NCBI RefSeq assembly: GCF_900475275.1 | Contig: NZ_LS483364.1 | Coordinates: 2,264,501 to 2,328,500, forward strand | Reading direction: 5' to 3' | Length of the DNA stretch: 64,000 bases | Origin: Streptococcus sanguinis | Lineage (GTDB): Bacteria; Bacillota; Bacilli; Lactobacillales; Streptococcaceae | Part shown: positions 25,821 to 33,915 of the stretch, piece by piece | Position numbering within the stretch: position 1 is the stretch's first letter | Layout of the letters: each line of letters opens with the position of its first letter | Translations under genes and position numbers: made by a program | The notes under the pieces: model-generated | What the model was told of the DNA's origin: nothing | Databases searched by the model: none | The model's input: only the letters and a program-made list of their open reading frames with translations

Positions 25821-25866
25821 AAACAGGGTGTACAAAACCTCTTTTGGTTCTGTACACCCTATTTTT
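25821..25866. terminator. Strong bidirectional terminator
   Basis: AGGGTGTACA-AACC pairs with GGTT-TGTACACCCT (one mismatch), with A and T tracts on both sides. It separates the TetR gene from the four-gene operon ending at 25873. Confidence 0.92.
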
Positions 25867-25872
25867 ATTGCA

Positions 25873-26817
25873 TTATAGTTTCATAGCCAGCATATTGACC
25901 GTCATACCAGCTGCTGTTCCCATCAGAGCGATGGTGTCCCCTTCCTTGACTAGATTGCGCTCCAGAGCATAGCAGAGAGAGAAGGGCACTGCTACTGACA
26001 CCATATTACCATAGTCTTGCACAATATTAAGGTATTTATCATCAGGAATACCCAAGCTGCGCATGACCATTGGCAGAGCCCGACTCGCCTGATGCGGAAT
26101 GATATAATCCAAGTCAGATAGGCTGAGACCACTCTTTTCCTTAAACTCTTTAAACATTTCCGGAATTTTTCTGGCAGAGAGCAAGAGTATCTTCTTACCA
26201 TTCATGTCAAACATGTAGTGAGTCTTGGTAGCGTCCGAATACTCCTTAGGCTGAAACGATGTCAATCCACCGCGAATCTCTGTATCATGAGCTCCTTCAG
26301 ACCAGGTCCGCTGCAAGCTGGAGATGACCCCTCTTTCTTCCTCTGTTGCTTCAAAAATCAAAGCTGCCGCCCCGTCACTGAACAACTCAAAACTTTCCTT
26401 CTGATTAGGATTGAGGCCTAGGCTTCCAACCTCACTGGACACGATGAGAATCCTATGATACTCACCAGCCTCCAACAAATGAGACATGAGACTCAAAGCC
26501 GAGATAAAGCTGGTGCAAGTCGTATTGATATCCATGGCTGGAATGGACAAGCCCTTGGCTACCAACTCATGAATCAGGGCCGCAGTGCAGGGAATAGGCT
26601 GAACGCCCACCGCACTGGCTGACACGATACAATCGATGTCTTTGATTGTCAAACCCGCTTGCTCTAGGGCTTTTTCAATCGCCTTAACCGCCATGGAAAG
26701 CTGGGTTTCTTCATTTTCCACCACTCGATAACGGGTCTGATCCTTAAAAGTCACAGTATTTCTAGGTAGATGCGTACCATAACCAACAATCTTTATATGA
26801 TTCTTTACTGCTGTCAT
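25873..26817 (-). CDS. FabH-like (ketoacyl-ACP synthase III / OleA-type) condensing enzyme
   Basis: A 314-residue thiolase-fold enzyme. The catalytic triad is complete: Cys101 in DINTTCTSFISAL, His242 in IIPHQASRA and Asn271 in DYGNMVSVAVP. These enzymes catalyse Claisen condensation of an acyl thioester with another acyl-CoA or acyl-ACP. It is not the housekeeping fabH, which in streptococci sits in the fab cluster. It is last in a four-gene operon whose first gene is OleD-like, so an OleA-like role (joining two acyl chains) fits. AAGGAG before ATG 26817 fixes the start. The chain-length substrate is unknown. Confidence 0.85.
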   Translation of the reverse strand: MTAVKNHIKIVGYGTHLPRNTVTFKDQTRYRVVENEETQLSMAVKAIEKALEQAGLTIKDIDCIVSASAVGVQPIPCTAALIHELVAKGLSIPAMDINTTCTSFISALSLMSHLLEAGEYHRILIVSSEVGSLGLNPNQKESFELFSDGAAALIFEATEEERGVISSLQRTWSEGAHDTEIRGGLTSFQPKEYSDATKTHYMFDMNGKKILLLSARKIPEMFKEFKEKSGLSLSDLDYIIPHQASRALPMVMRSLGIPDDKYLNIVQDYGNMVSVAVPFSLCYALERNLVKEGDTIALMGTAAGMTVNMLAMKL

Positions 26818-26917
26818 ATTAAACTCCTTCTTGTCAGACTTGGGGCTGCTCAATAGCTAGGTAAACTGCCAAAGCGCTTCAGCCTCTGATTCATATGTTT
26901 TTCCACTTGGAGCATTC

Positions 26918-28177
26918 TTAAGTCCGATAGATACGTTTCAACTTACGGCTTCTGTCCCGCTGGTAATCTTCAAAAGAAATAGCCGGTATAAGAAAGTCTT
27001 TATCAGTCGCCAAGTTCTGAAACTGCTGGACAAGCTCGTCTTCTCGCTGCTGACTACGATGTTCGATAGCAATGGTCAGCGAATAGTCCTTTTTCTGAGC
27101 TACCTGATATTCTCCAATCCCATCCACTAAGAGCAGACAACGGCGAATAAAGTCTGGAAAGACCTCCACCGACTGACCTGCAGCATTTTCAAAAATGAAA
27201 ATATCATCTGAGCGCCCCTCGATCCTGTCAATCCGTGTAAAGATCGAACCACAGGAGCAAGGTTCAGGATTTTCCACCAAGATATCATTCAGCTCATATT
27301 GAAAAATTGGCTGAGAAGTCCGCTTGAAATCCGTAATTATTGGATAAAAGCGCCTATCATCCAAGTAGTGCTTATCTACATGGACAATATCTTCGTTTAG
27401 ATGAAGATTCCCATGGACACAAGTGCAAGCTAGAAAGCCCTCGGTCGCTTGGTAGACCTGGTCCACCTTTTTCAGACCAAATCCTGCTTGAATCCTCTGC
27501 TGATCCGGCTCTTCCAAAATTTCTGCCACTGATACGACTTTGCTAGGAGCAATCTGCAAATTCCCTGCCTGGACTTGTTTAGCTAGCTCCAAGAGCATTG
27601 ATGCTGGCGCTACCAAAATCGTTGGCTGGTAAGCATTCAAACGCTCTACATGCTCTTCGGCTCCCTGAAAAGTATCAAAGTACTCCAGAGAAATCAAGCC
27701 TGAATTGACAGTCTGATAGAGCTGGTTGTCTGCCCGAAGAAAGAAGGCGATTTTATGTCCAAAGAGTTTGCCTTTAGGCAGCATCTTGGCCAAGATGGCT
27801 GCCGCCCACATACTGCGCTCCTTTTCAGTGGTAACAAATAAACCTCGGTGACCAGATGTCCCCGAAGACAAGCCGACAGCAATTTCTCCTATCATGGGGC
27901 TGAAATCACGTGTCCGCTCGCTCTCCAGAGCCAAGGCTAGTAACTCATCACGATCCAGCCCCTGAGTATTGAGCTCATTGAAATGCTCCATCATAAAGGC
28001 CTTATTCATCTTAAAATCTGCTGGAATACCTGATTTAAAATAAGGTGATTCCTGCTGCAGAAATTCCCGATAGGCTGCTAAAGCCTTGATTTGATAGCAT
28101 TCCAAGGCCTGTCGATCCTTAAATCGATACCCCCAGCGCATGACGCTAAAGGTTTTTAGAAATGTTCCTAGTTTCAT
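26918..28177 (-). CDS. Adenylate-forming enzyme of the F390-synthetase/PaaK type
   Basis: A 419-residue ANL-superfamily protein. The ATP phosphate-loop motif is GLSSGTSGHRG (about 102-112). YQATEGFLAC (A5-like), IITDFKRTSQPIFQYELNDI and GRSDDIF (A8-like) follow in order. Cys pairs CTCVHG and CSCG resemble the metal-binding part of F390/PaaK-type ligases. It should activate a carboxylate as acyl-adenylate, for transfer to a thiol or, as in OleC, for ring closure of a beta-hydroxy acid. It overlaps the MBL gene by 32 bases, so translation is coupled. Start ATG 28177; GGAG lies slightly far upstream. Confidence 0.8.
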   Translation of the reverse strand: MKLGTFLKTFSVMRWGYRFKDRQALECYQIKALAAYREFLQQESPYFKSGIPADFKMNKAFMMEHFNELNTQGLDRDELLALALESERTRDFSPMIGEIAVGLSSGTSGHRGLFVTTEKERSMWAAAILAKMLPKGKLFGHKIAFFLRADNQLYQTVNSGLISLEYFDTFQGAEEHVERLNAYQPTILVAPASMLLELAKQVQAGNLQIAPSKVVSVAEILEEPDQQRIQAGFGLKKVDQVYQATEGFLACTCVHGNLHLNEDIVHVDKHYLDDRRFYPIITDFKRTSQPIFQYELNDILVENPEPCSCGSIFTRIDRIEGRSDDIFIFENAAGQSVEVFPDFIRRCLLLVDGIGEYQVAQKKDYSLTIAIEHRSQQREDELVQQFQNLATDKDFLIPAISFEDYQRDRSRKLKRIYRT

Positions 28178-28973
28178 ACAAAATCTGCTCCGCTCTCTCA
28201 GCCGGATCATGACTGACTAGCACCTGATAGCCAACAGCAAGTAACTGCCGAAGCAAGGCCACACCGGCCATGTATTCTTCCTTGCTATCTTGGATCAGTG
28301 ACGGCAAGAAACGCATCTGCTCCGTATAAGACAACAGATCCACGCCCCAGCACAAATCAGCCCCGATAAACAGATGATAATCAGGTAAAAAGAGACAAGC
28401 TTGACCAGCAGCATGTCCATCAACTGAAGCCAGATATATGCTGCCATCCCCAAACAAGTCAACTGTCTTGCGATAGAGGAATGCTGCTTGCACCTGCTGA
28501 GGTTCCACTACTTCCAACCGACTCTCAAAATCCTGCGGAAGAAATTCCTTGAAAATCAAATCCTTAAGCTTGGCATGCTGATACGTTTTGAAAACGGTCT
28601 TGGTCAGAATGAAGCGGGCCTTGGGAAAGAAAGCGGCTCCGCCGATGTGATCTGGATGCAAGTGCGACAAGATGACATAAGAAATATCTTCTGGCGCAAT
28701 TCCTTTTTGCTCAAGCAGACGATCTACACGCTCCTCTTCTGGCATATCAACAGGCGTTCCCAGACCATAAAGCCAGTATTTAAAATTGGGCTTCAGAATA
28801 GCTGGAGAATAGCCAGTGTCGTAGAGAATATAGCCTTTCTCACGATGCTTCAAGAGGAAAACACCAGCTGGAAAAATCATTTTTTTCTTGGCAACTCCCT
28901 TAAACATTTGCTGCAAGTGACTGCTGCAGCGTCCAGGCTGAAGATACTCAATTTTCTCGATAATGTTGGACAT
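28146..28973 (-). CDS. Metallo-beta-lactamase-fold hydrolase (lactonase-like)
   Basis: A 275-residue enzyme with the metal signature HLHPDH (104-109). Further ligands are suggested by SVDGHAAGQ, GADLCWG and VSHDPAE, the pattern of AiiA-type lactonases. It should hydrolyse a lactone or thioester using two metal ions, and no signal peptide is present. It lies inside the four-gene operon, overlapping its upstream neighbour by 26 bases and its downstream neighbour by 32. In ole clusters this position is taken by OleB, an alpha/beta hydrolase, so this protein may replace it with an unrelated fold. Start ATG 28973, with GAAGGG upstream. Confidence 0.83.
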   Translation of the reverse strand: MSNIIEKIEYLQPGRCSSHLQQMFKGVAKKKMIFPAGVFLLKHREKGYILYDTGYSPAILKPNFKYWLYGLGTPVDMPEEERVDRLLEQKGIAPEDISYVILSHLHPDHIGGAAFFPKARFILTKTVFKTYQHAKLKDLIFKEFLPQDFESRLEVVEPQQVQAAFLYRKTVDLFGDGSIYLASVDGHAAGQACLFLPDYHLFIGADLCWGVDLLSYTEQMRFLPSLIQDSKEEYMAGVALLRQLLAVGYQVLVSHDPAERAEQILYETRNISKNL

Positions 28974-29925
28974 ATTTTGCAATCCCTTCACTGATTGTCA
29001 ACTTGGGTTGATAGCCCAAATCTCTTACTGCTGCTGATATATCCAGCGTTTGACTGTAACGCATTAAGTAATAAGTGTAAAGAGTCAGAGGAGGCTCTTT
29101 TTCAATGTTAAAAAAGCGATAAAAGCTTTCAAATCCCTGTGCCAGAAGACCTAGAAAAGCAGCAGGAAACTTAACATAACGTTTACGAACTTGTAAACCA
29201 TCTAAAGCTTCATCCAGCATATCCTTGAAACTACGGGATTCTCCGTTGGTAATGTTGTAAACTTGTCCTTGCGCTTCTGGAATTTCCAAAGCCAGACGAA
29301 CAGCCAAGGCCACATTTTCCACACAGGTCATGTCCATCATTTGCTGGCCATTTCTGATGAGTGGAATTGCCAATTTTTGGCTCAAGCGCAGAATCCTAGG
29401 AAAGATACTGGTATCTCCAATACCAAAAAGCCCTCTAGGACGCAAGATAACCGATGGAACTTGAGGATAACTTCCGACAATCCGCTCAGCCATGAGCTTG
29501 CTTTTGATATAGAAATTCAGCTCATTCTCCTGAGGAGCAGCCTCTTCTTTGATAGCGAGTTGATCACGCGCCGCAGCATAAACACTTGGGGAGGAAATAT
29601 AGACCAGTCTTTGCACTCCAAAATGTCGGCAAGCTTCCATAACCAGCTTGGTTCCTACTACATTAGTCTGATAAAACTGCTCCCAGGGTCCCCAAATCGT
29701 TGAAAGAGCACCAGCATGCACCACTGCATCCACTCCTTCGCAGGCTGCAAAAATTTCTTCTTCTCTGGTAAAATCACCAGCAAAAAACTCTACTAAAGGA
29801 CCCTCTAACTGCCGACCAGCCTTCAGATTACGACCAAAAGCCCGCACCTGATAGCCTTGTTCAGCTAGCTCTTCTACAACATACTTTCCTAGAAAGCCAG
29901 TCGCACCTGTCACTAGAACCTTCAT
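28948..29925 (-). CDS. NAD(P)-dependent extended SDR, OleD / 3-beta-hydroxysteroid-dehydrogenase-like
   Basis: A 325-residue Rossmann enzyme. The nucleotide loop is VTGATGFLG (5-13). HAGALSTIWGPWEQFYQTNVVGT and the catalytic region ISSPSVY with Tyr139-x3-Lys143 (YIKSK) closely match the OleD/NSDHL-type pattern. OleD reduces the beta-keto acid made by OleA. AAAGGAGTAGCG before ATG 29925 fixes the start. It is the first gene of the operon and overlaps the MBL gene by 26 bases. The reaction, reduction of a 3-keto acyl product, is inferred from family and context; a sugar epimerase is less likely. Confidence 0.85.
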   Translation of the reverse strand: MKVLVTGATGFLGKYVVEELAEQGYQVRAFGRNLKAGRQLEGPLVEFFAGDFTREEEIFAACEGVDAVVHAGALSTIWGPWEQFYQTNVVGTKLVMEACRHFGVQRLVYISSPSVYAAARDQLAIKEEAAPQENELNFYIKSKLMAERIVGSYPQVPSVILRPRGLFGIGDTSIFPRILRLSQKLAIPLIRNGQQMMDMTCVENVALAVRLALEIPEAQGQVYNITNGESRSFKDMLDEALDGLQVRKRYVKFPAAFLGLLAQGFESFYRFFNIEKEPPLTLYTYYLMRYSQTLDISAAVRDLGYQPKLTISEGIAKYVQHYREN

Positions 29926-29967
29926 CGCTACTCCTTTCATACAATTTTCTGTTTCTGTCTTGTCCCC

Positions 29968-29973
29968 ATTATA
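29968..29973 (-). promoter_or_regulatory. -10 element of the ole-like operon
   Basis: TATAAT on the minus strand, 42 bp before the first ATG. No convincing -35 is present at 16-18 bp, so an activator may be needed. The upstream 29980-30177 shows no gene. Confidence 0.5.
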
Positions 29974-30177
29974 CACCATTTCAGCAAATCTTCCGTAAAA
30001 AAGCTGGAAAAAATCTTTACAGAGTGTCTCACCTGATTGGATAGGAGCAGAAAGAAATCAGATAATTTTCCAAAACAAAGGTCTCCTTTTCCTTGCTCTT
30101 AGTTATAAAAAATTGAGCAAACTCAAGCTTTCGTCAACCTTTTTAGTTAAAATCAGCTTTATTAGTTCACTGAGAAT

Positions 30178-30207
30178 ATTAAAAAAGAAGCCGGGAAACC
30201 GACTTCT
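30178..30207 (-). terminator. Terminator of rpsD
   Basis: On the minus strand AGAAG-T-CGG pairs with CCG-G-CTTCT, followed by TTTTTT. Confidence 0.88.
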
Positions 30208-30220
30208 GAACAAATACAAA

Positions 30221-30832
30221 TTAAAGCATTTTGTTGTAGAATTCAACGATAAGTGCTTCGTTGATTTCTGGGTTGATTTCATCGCGCTCTGGAAGGCGAG
30301 TCAATGAACCTTCTAATTTTTCAGCATCGAATGATACGAATGCTGGACGTCCAAGAGTTGCTTCAACAGCTTCAAGGATTGCAGGCACTTTCAATGATTT
30401 CTCGCGAACTGAGATCACTTGACCTGGAGTTACGCGGTATGATGGGATATCAACGCGTTTGCCGTCAACAAGGATGTGCCCATGGTTTACGAATTGACGA
30501 GCTTGACGACGAGTAGTCGCAAGACCAAGACGGTAAACAACGTTATCCAAGCGACGCTCCAAGAGAAGCATGAAGTTGAAACCAAGGATTCCTTCTTTGA
30601 TTTTTGAAGCTTGAACAAACAAGTTACGGAATTGTTTTTCACCTACACCGTAAGTGAAACGAAGTTTTTGTTTTTCAGCCAATTGTAAACCGTATTCTGA
30701 CAATTTGCTGCGGTTGTTTGGTCCATGTTGACCAGGTACATAGTTACGGCGAGCCAATTCTTTACCTGTACCAGTAAGAGAAAGACCCAAACGACGAGCT
30801 TGTTTCCAAGATGGTCCTGTATAACGTGACAT
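30221..30832 (-). CDS. rpsD: 30S ribosomal protein S4
   Basis: A 203-residue primary 16S rRNA-binding protein that nucleates 30S assembly. It opens [19 protein letters not shown] and has [25 protein letters not shown] and the S4 RNA-binding domain ([17 protein letters not shown]). Length is exactly as expected for Firmicutes. AGGAGG, 9-14 bases upstream, fixes the start. It is a single-gene unit with its own promoter, a structured leader of about 150 bases and a terminator. In Bacillus S4 represses its own synthesis through such a leader. Confidence 0.98.
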   Translation of the reverse strand: MSRYTGPSWKQARRLGLSLTGTGKELARRNYVPGQHGPNNRSKLSEYGLQLAEKQKLRFTYGVGEKQFRNLFVQASKIKEGILGFNFMLLLERRLDNVVYRLGLATTRRQARQFVNHGHILVDGKRVDIPSYRVTPGQVISVREKSLKVPAILEAVEATLGRPAFVSFDAEKLEGSLTRLPERDEINPEINEALIVEFYNKML

Positions 30833-30982
30833 AAAAATGTCCTCCTGTAAAATATTTTTGAGGAAATAGTCACTTAGAAAGCCCTGATTCGTGCAGAACA
30901 TTTTCGCCCAAACAGCTAAGGCTACTTTTATAGCTGATGTTCTGTTGACGAGCTCCATGCTTTCCTGCTGCTATTTCACACA
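30833..30982 (-). promoter_or_regulatory. Structured rpsD leader, probable S4 autoregulatory RNA
   Basis: The predicted leader holds nested stems: AGAACAT with ATGTTCT (30937-30943 / 30895-30901) enclosing CAGCTA with TAGCTG (30913-30918 / 30931-30936). The SD lies at its 3' end. Ribosomal-protein leaders that mimic rRNA sites are well known for S4, but this fold is read by eye and its match to the Bacillus S4 leader is not tested. Confidence 0.55.
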
Positions 30983-30988
30983 AAGGCT

Positions 30989-31017
30989 ATTGTACCATGA
31001 ATAAAGTCAAAAGTAAA
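30989..31017 (-). promoter_or_regulatory. rpsD promoter
   Basis: TTTACT (31012-31017) and TACAAT (30989-30994) are separated by 17 bp, with TGG giving an extended -10. Confidence 0.75.
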
Positions 31018-31026
31018 GGGCCTCAG

Positions 31027-31058
31027 ACAAAAAATCAAGCCAAAAGGCTTGATTAAAG
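31027..31058 (-). terminator. Terminator of the TPP-controlled ABC transporter operon
   Basis: AATCAAGCC and GGCTTGATT form a 9-bp stem with loop TTTT on the minus strand, followed by TTTTTG. Confidence 0.92.
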
Positions 31059-31094
31059 TTGTTTCTTTAAAGCAAAGGAATTCCAACAGTTGCT

Positions 31095-31817
31095 TCACAC
31101 TCCCAAAATCCTCAAAATCTCCTGCTTATATCGCAGCTTCTGCAATTCCTTATCCTCACTGTCTGACCAAGTCAGTTGGAGATCTGTAACGACTTCTCCA
31201 GGCCGATTTTTCAGAATATAGATATGGTCGCTGAGAGCCAGAGCTTCCTCGATGCTATGAGTAATGAGAAGGGTCGTCAGACCCAGCCTGCGATGAATAT
31301 CCAGATACCAAGCGTGCAGCTCCATCTTAGTCAGCTCATCCAAGGCACTAAAGGCCTCGTCTAGAAGAAATAGCTTGTGACCGAACATATAGGTCCGTAG
31401 CAGAGCCACGCGCTGCCGCATCCCCCCACTCAGCTCATGTGGATACTTGTCTGCTACATCAAAGAGCCCGAACTCTTTCAAAATCTGAGTTGCCTGCTCC
31501 GTCGCTTCCTTTTTTGATACTTTTCGGATTAGCAGGGGCAAGATGACATTGCCCAGCACTGTCTTGTGCTCCAGCAGCAAGTCCTTCTGCAGCATATAAC
31601 TCACCCGGCCCTTGGGATTTTCCTGCCCGTCTAGGACAATCCTGCCCGATTGGACCTCCAAAATCCCAGCAATCAGATTAAAGAGGGTCGTTTTCCCGAC
31701 TCCGCTAGGTCCCAAAATCGCTACGACCTGACCTGCTTCTACCTGTAGGCTGATATCTTTCAAAATCTGCTGCTCATCATAAGCATAGCTTACATTTTCA
31801 AGTTTAATTTCTGTCAT
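31095..31817 (-). CDS. ABC transporter ATP-binding protein, thiamine-precursor uptake (ThiZ-like)
   Basis: A 240-residue ATPase. Walker A is GPSGVGKTT (about 36-44), the Q-loop is in SYMLQKDLLLEHKT, the signature is ELSGGMRQRV, Walker B is LFLLDEAFSALDE and the switch His is in LLITHSIEEA. It belongs to the nitrate/taurine/HMP-type importer group. Its ATG overlaps the stop of the substrate-binding gene by one base (TAATG), so translation is coupled. It is the last gene of a three-gene operon behind a TPP riboswitch, which points to uptake of thiamine or its pyrimidine precursor. Confidence 0.9.
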   Translation of the reverse strand: MTEIKLENVSYAYDEQQILKDISLQVEAGQVVAILGPSGVGKTTLFNLIAGILEVQSGRIVLDGQENPKGRVSYMLQKDLLLEHKTVLGNVILPLLIRKVSKKEATEQATQILKEFGLFDVADKYPHELSGGMRQRVALLRTYMFGHKLFLLDEAFSALDELTKMELHAWYLDIHRRLGLTTLLITHSIEEALALSDHIYILKNRPGEVVTDLQLTWSDSEDKELQKLRYKQEILRILGV

Positions 31818-32815
31818 TATTTTATATAGTCGTTGCTAAATCCCTTGTCACTCAAGTCATTGTCCACGATACCCTTATCCTTGGCCCATTTGTAAAAGGC
31901 ATTCCAACGGCTAGCCTCAAACTGACCCCACTTGTCCTTATCTGATGCATATTGCTCGGACAAATATTTTTGAGAAGCCAAGACAAAGTCGCGCTTGTTT
32001 TTCAATTCCGGCGCATGCTTGATTAAAATATCCGCTGCTTCTTCAGGGTGCTCCATGGCATATTGATAGCCCTTCTTGATAGCCTGCAGGACCTTTTTCG
32101 CCTCGTCCGGATTCTTCTTGAGATAGTCATTATTGGCAATGATCACTGGAGAATAATAGTCAAACTCCTTGACATAGTCCTTCATGTAAAAGAAATTAGT
32201 GTCCATGCCTTGCGTCTCTGCCATGATGCCGTCCCAGCCATGATAAATCCAGGCCGCATCAAACAAACCATTTTCAATCGGCGTAATAGAGTTAGAATCG
32301 TTGTTAGGAACTTTTTCCACTTCATCAAACTGGCCGCCTTGGCTTTCAACCAAAGTTTTGAGCATGCCTAGCTCCACTGGATCATTCCAAGTGCCGTATT
32401 TCTTGCCAGCTAGGTCCTTAGGTCCAGTAATCCCTGAAGACTTCTTGGAAATAATGCCCGAAGTATTATGCTCTACAATGGCTGCAACGGCTGTGATTTC
32501 TGCGCCCTTATCCAATTTTTTAGCCATGGAGTCCTGGAAATAAATGCCAAAAGGTGCCTTGCCGTTGATAATCAAATCCGAACTGCTATCTTCAGGCGGC
32601 AACTTGATATCCACATCCACGCCTGCTTCCTTGAAGTAGCCCTTTTCTTGAGCCACATAAAGGCCGGTATGGTTGGTGTTAGGTGACCAGTCTAGGATAA
32701 AATCAATCTTTTTATCCTTCTTAGCTGACTCCGAGCCTGACTGACTGCAAGCCGCTAGACCAAAGATAGACACGGCAGCTAAACCTGCCAGCAACACTTT
32801 ATAACTTTTTTTCAT
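31817..32815 (-). CDS. ABC transporter substrate-binding lipoprotein, NMT1/THI5-like (ThiY-like)
   Basis: A 332-residue lipoprotein. The signal peptide ends in LAAC (about residue 23). The mature part is an NMT1/THI5-type periplasmic-binding fold with FILDWSPNTNHTGLYVAQEKGYF, which in ThiY proteins binds the pyrimidine formylaminopyrimidine/HMP. The second half has NNDYLKKNPDEAKKVLQAIKKGYQYA, typical of the family. ATG 32815 follows GAGG by six bases; an adjacent in-frame ATG at 32818 is an alternative. TPP riboswitch control upstream supports a thiamine-precursor ligand. Exact ligand inferred. Confidence 0.9.
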   Translation of the reverse strand: MKKSYKVLLAGLAAVSIFGLAACSQSGSESAKKDKKIDFILDWSPNTNHTGLYVAQEKGYFKEAGVDVDIKLPPEDSSSDLIINGKAPFGIYFQDSMAKKLDKGAEITAVAAIVEHNTSGIISKKSSGITGPKDLAGKKYGTWNDPVELGMLKTLVESQGGQFDEVEKVPNNDSNSITPIENGLFDAAWIYHGWDGIMAETQGMDTNFFYMKDYVKEFDYYSPVIIANNDYLKKNPDEAKKVLQAIKKGYQYAMEHPEEAADILIKHAPELKNKRDFVLASQKYLSEQYASDKDKWGQFEASRWNAFYKWAKDKGIVDNDLSDKGFSNDYIK

Positions 32816-32859
32816 CATTATCCTCTTTTCTTTCTTTGGAAAATGGCAGAGCTGAGCTC

Positions 32860-33612
32860 CTATTTCCACTTAATGACATATTTTTCACTGACAGCCACCA
32901 GCTTCATCCCCAGAAGACTGATAACCGAAACCAATATGATAATGGCAAACATGGTGTCGTACTGGAAAAGTTTCTTAGACTGGATCATATAAACACCCAA
33001 GCCTTCAAAACCGCCCAGCCATTCAGAAACCACAGTCGTGATGAAGGCATAGGAAACACTGACGCGCAAGCCCGCATAGAAATAAGGCAAACTAGCTGGA
33101 ATCTTAAAATGCCAGAGAATCTGCCAGCGATTGGCCTGCATAAGCTCAAAGAGAGTCAGAGTATCCCGATCACAATGCCGAAAACCATCCAGAATACTGA
33201 CGATAATCGGAAAAGTCGTCGTCAGAATAATCAGCACAATCTTGGGCAAAATCCCATAACCCAGCCAGAGAACCAGAATTGGCGCCAAAGCAATGGTCGG
33301 AATCGTCTGCACCACGACCATCATGGGGTAGATTAGATCATTGAGCCAGCTCATGCTGTCCATGAGTATAGCTAGTATACAGGCCAAGATGACGCCCAAG
33401 ACTAAACCCAGCAAGGCTACTTTTAAGGTCGCCCAGCTATGACTTGCTAGAAATCCAGCATCTCTGATAAAGGCCTGACCGATTTCCAGAGGCGTCGGCA
33501 GGATAAACTTGGGCAAGAGCTTGAGCCAGCCCATGACCTGCCAGATGACAAGTACACCCAACATACCTAAGAAACCGATTTGCTGTCGCATCAGCCTTTG
33601 TAGTGCTTTCAT
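32860..33612 (-). CDS. ABC transporter permease, thiamine-precursor uptake (ThiX-like)
   Basis: A 250-residue inner-membrane protein with about six helices and the EAA loop (LMQANRWQILWHFKIPASLPYFYAGL read around 33120), where the ATPase docks. The family is the SsuC/TauC/ThiX-type permeases. It is the first gene after the TPP riboswitch, 44 bp before the substrate-binding gene. GGGAGG lies 12 bases before ATG 33612, rather far, so an earlier in-frame start such as ATG 33639 is possible. No thiamine biosynthesis genes are in this window, so this is an import-only thiamine regulon unit. Confidence 0.9.
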   Translation of the reverse strand: MKALQRLMRQQIGFLGMLGVLVIWQVMGWLKLLPKFILPTPLEIGQAFIRDAGFLASHSWATLKVALLGLVLGVILACILAILMDSMSWLNDLIYPMMVVVQTIPTIALAPILVLWLGYGILPKIVLIILTTTFPIIVSILDGFRHCDRDTLTLFELMQANRWQILWHFKIPASLPYFYAGLRVSVSYAFITTVVSEWLGGFEGLGVYMIQSKKLFQYDTMFAIIILVSVISLLGMKLVAVSEKYVIKWK

Positions 33613-33686
33613 TAGAACAATTTTCCTCCCTTCCTGCATTTTAGCGCTGCAATTTTTCAAGATATCACCATTCGATAAAGATGATA

Positions 33687-33719
33687 AAAGAAAAGGCCTT
33701 TTCCGTATATGGAAAAGGC
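33687..33719 (-). terminator. Riboswitch-controlled terminator
   Basis: GCCTTTTCC (33696-33704) pairs with GGAAAAGGC (33711-33719), followed on the minus strand by CTTTTCTTTT. It lies between the TPP aptamer and the permease start and is the likely expression platform: TPP binding should favour termination. Confidence 0.88.
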
Positions 33720-33737
33720 GCACAAATACCACATTTT

Positions 33738-33828
33738 TCGGTATGTTTCCTACGCTGGCATTACCCAGATCAGGTGCGGTCGAAGCTTACACTTCCTCTC
33801 AGACTGTACACAGACTCCCATATATAGG
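33738..33828 (-). promoter_or_regulatory. TPP (thiamine pyrophosphate) riboswitch
   Basis: The minus strand carries the conserved THI-element blocks in order: CTGAGAGGAAG, then ACCTGATCTGGGTAATGCCA and GCGTAGGAAAC, enclosed by a closing helix (TATG near 33822 with CATA near 33742). This core binds TPP. With the downstream terminator it should shut off the ABC transporter when TPP is plentiful. Confidence 0.96.
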
Positions 33829-33831
33829 ACT

Positions 33832-33860
33832 ATGATAGCGCAATCATCAGCAAATGTCAA
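33832..33860 (-). promoter_or_regulatory. Promoter of the TPP-riboswitch operon
   Basis: TTGACA (33855-33860) and TATCAT (33832-33837) are separated by 17 bp, immediately before the aptamer. Confidence 0.85.
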
Positions 33861-33915
33861 GGTTGGAGCTTGGACTCACTCCTTTTCAACGATAAGTAAA
33901 GCAAACGATCATCAA

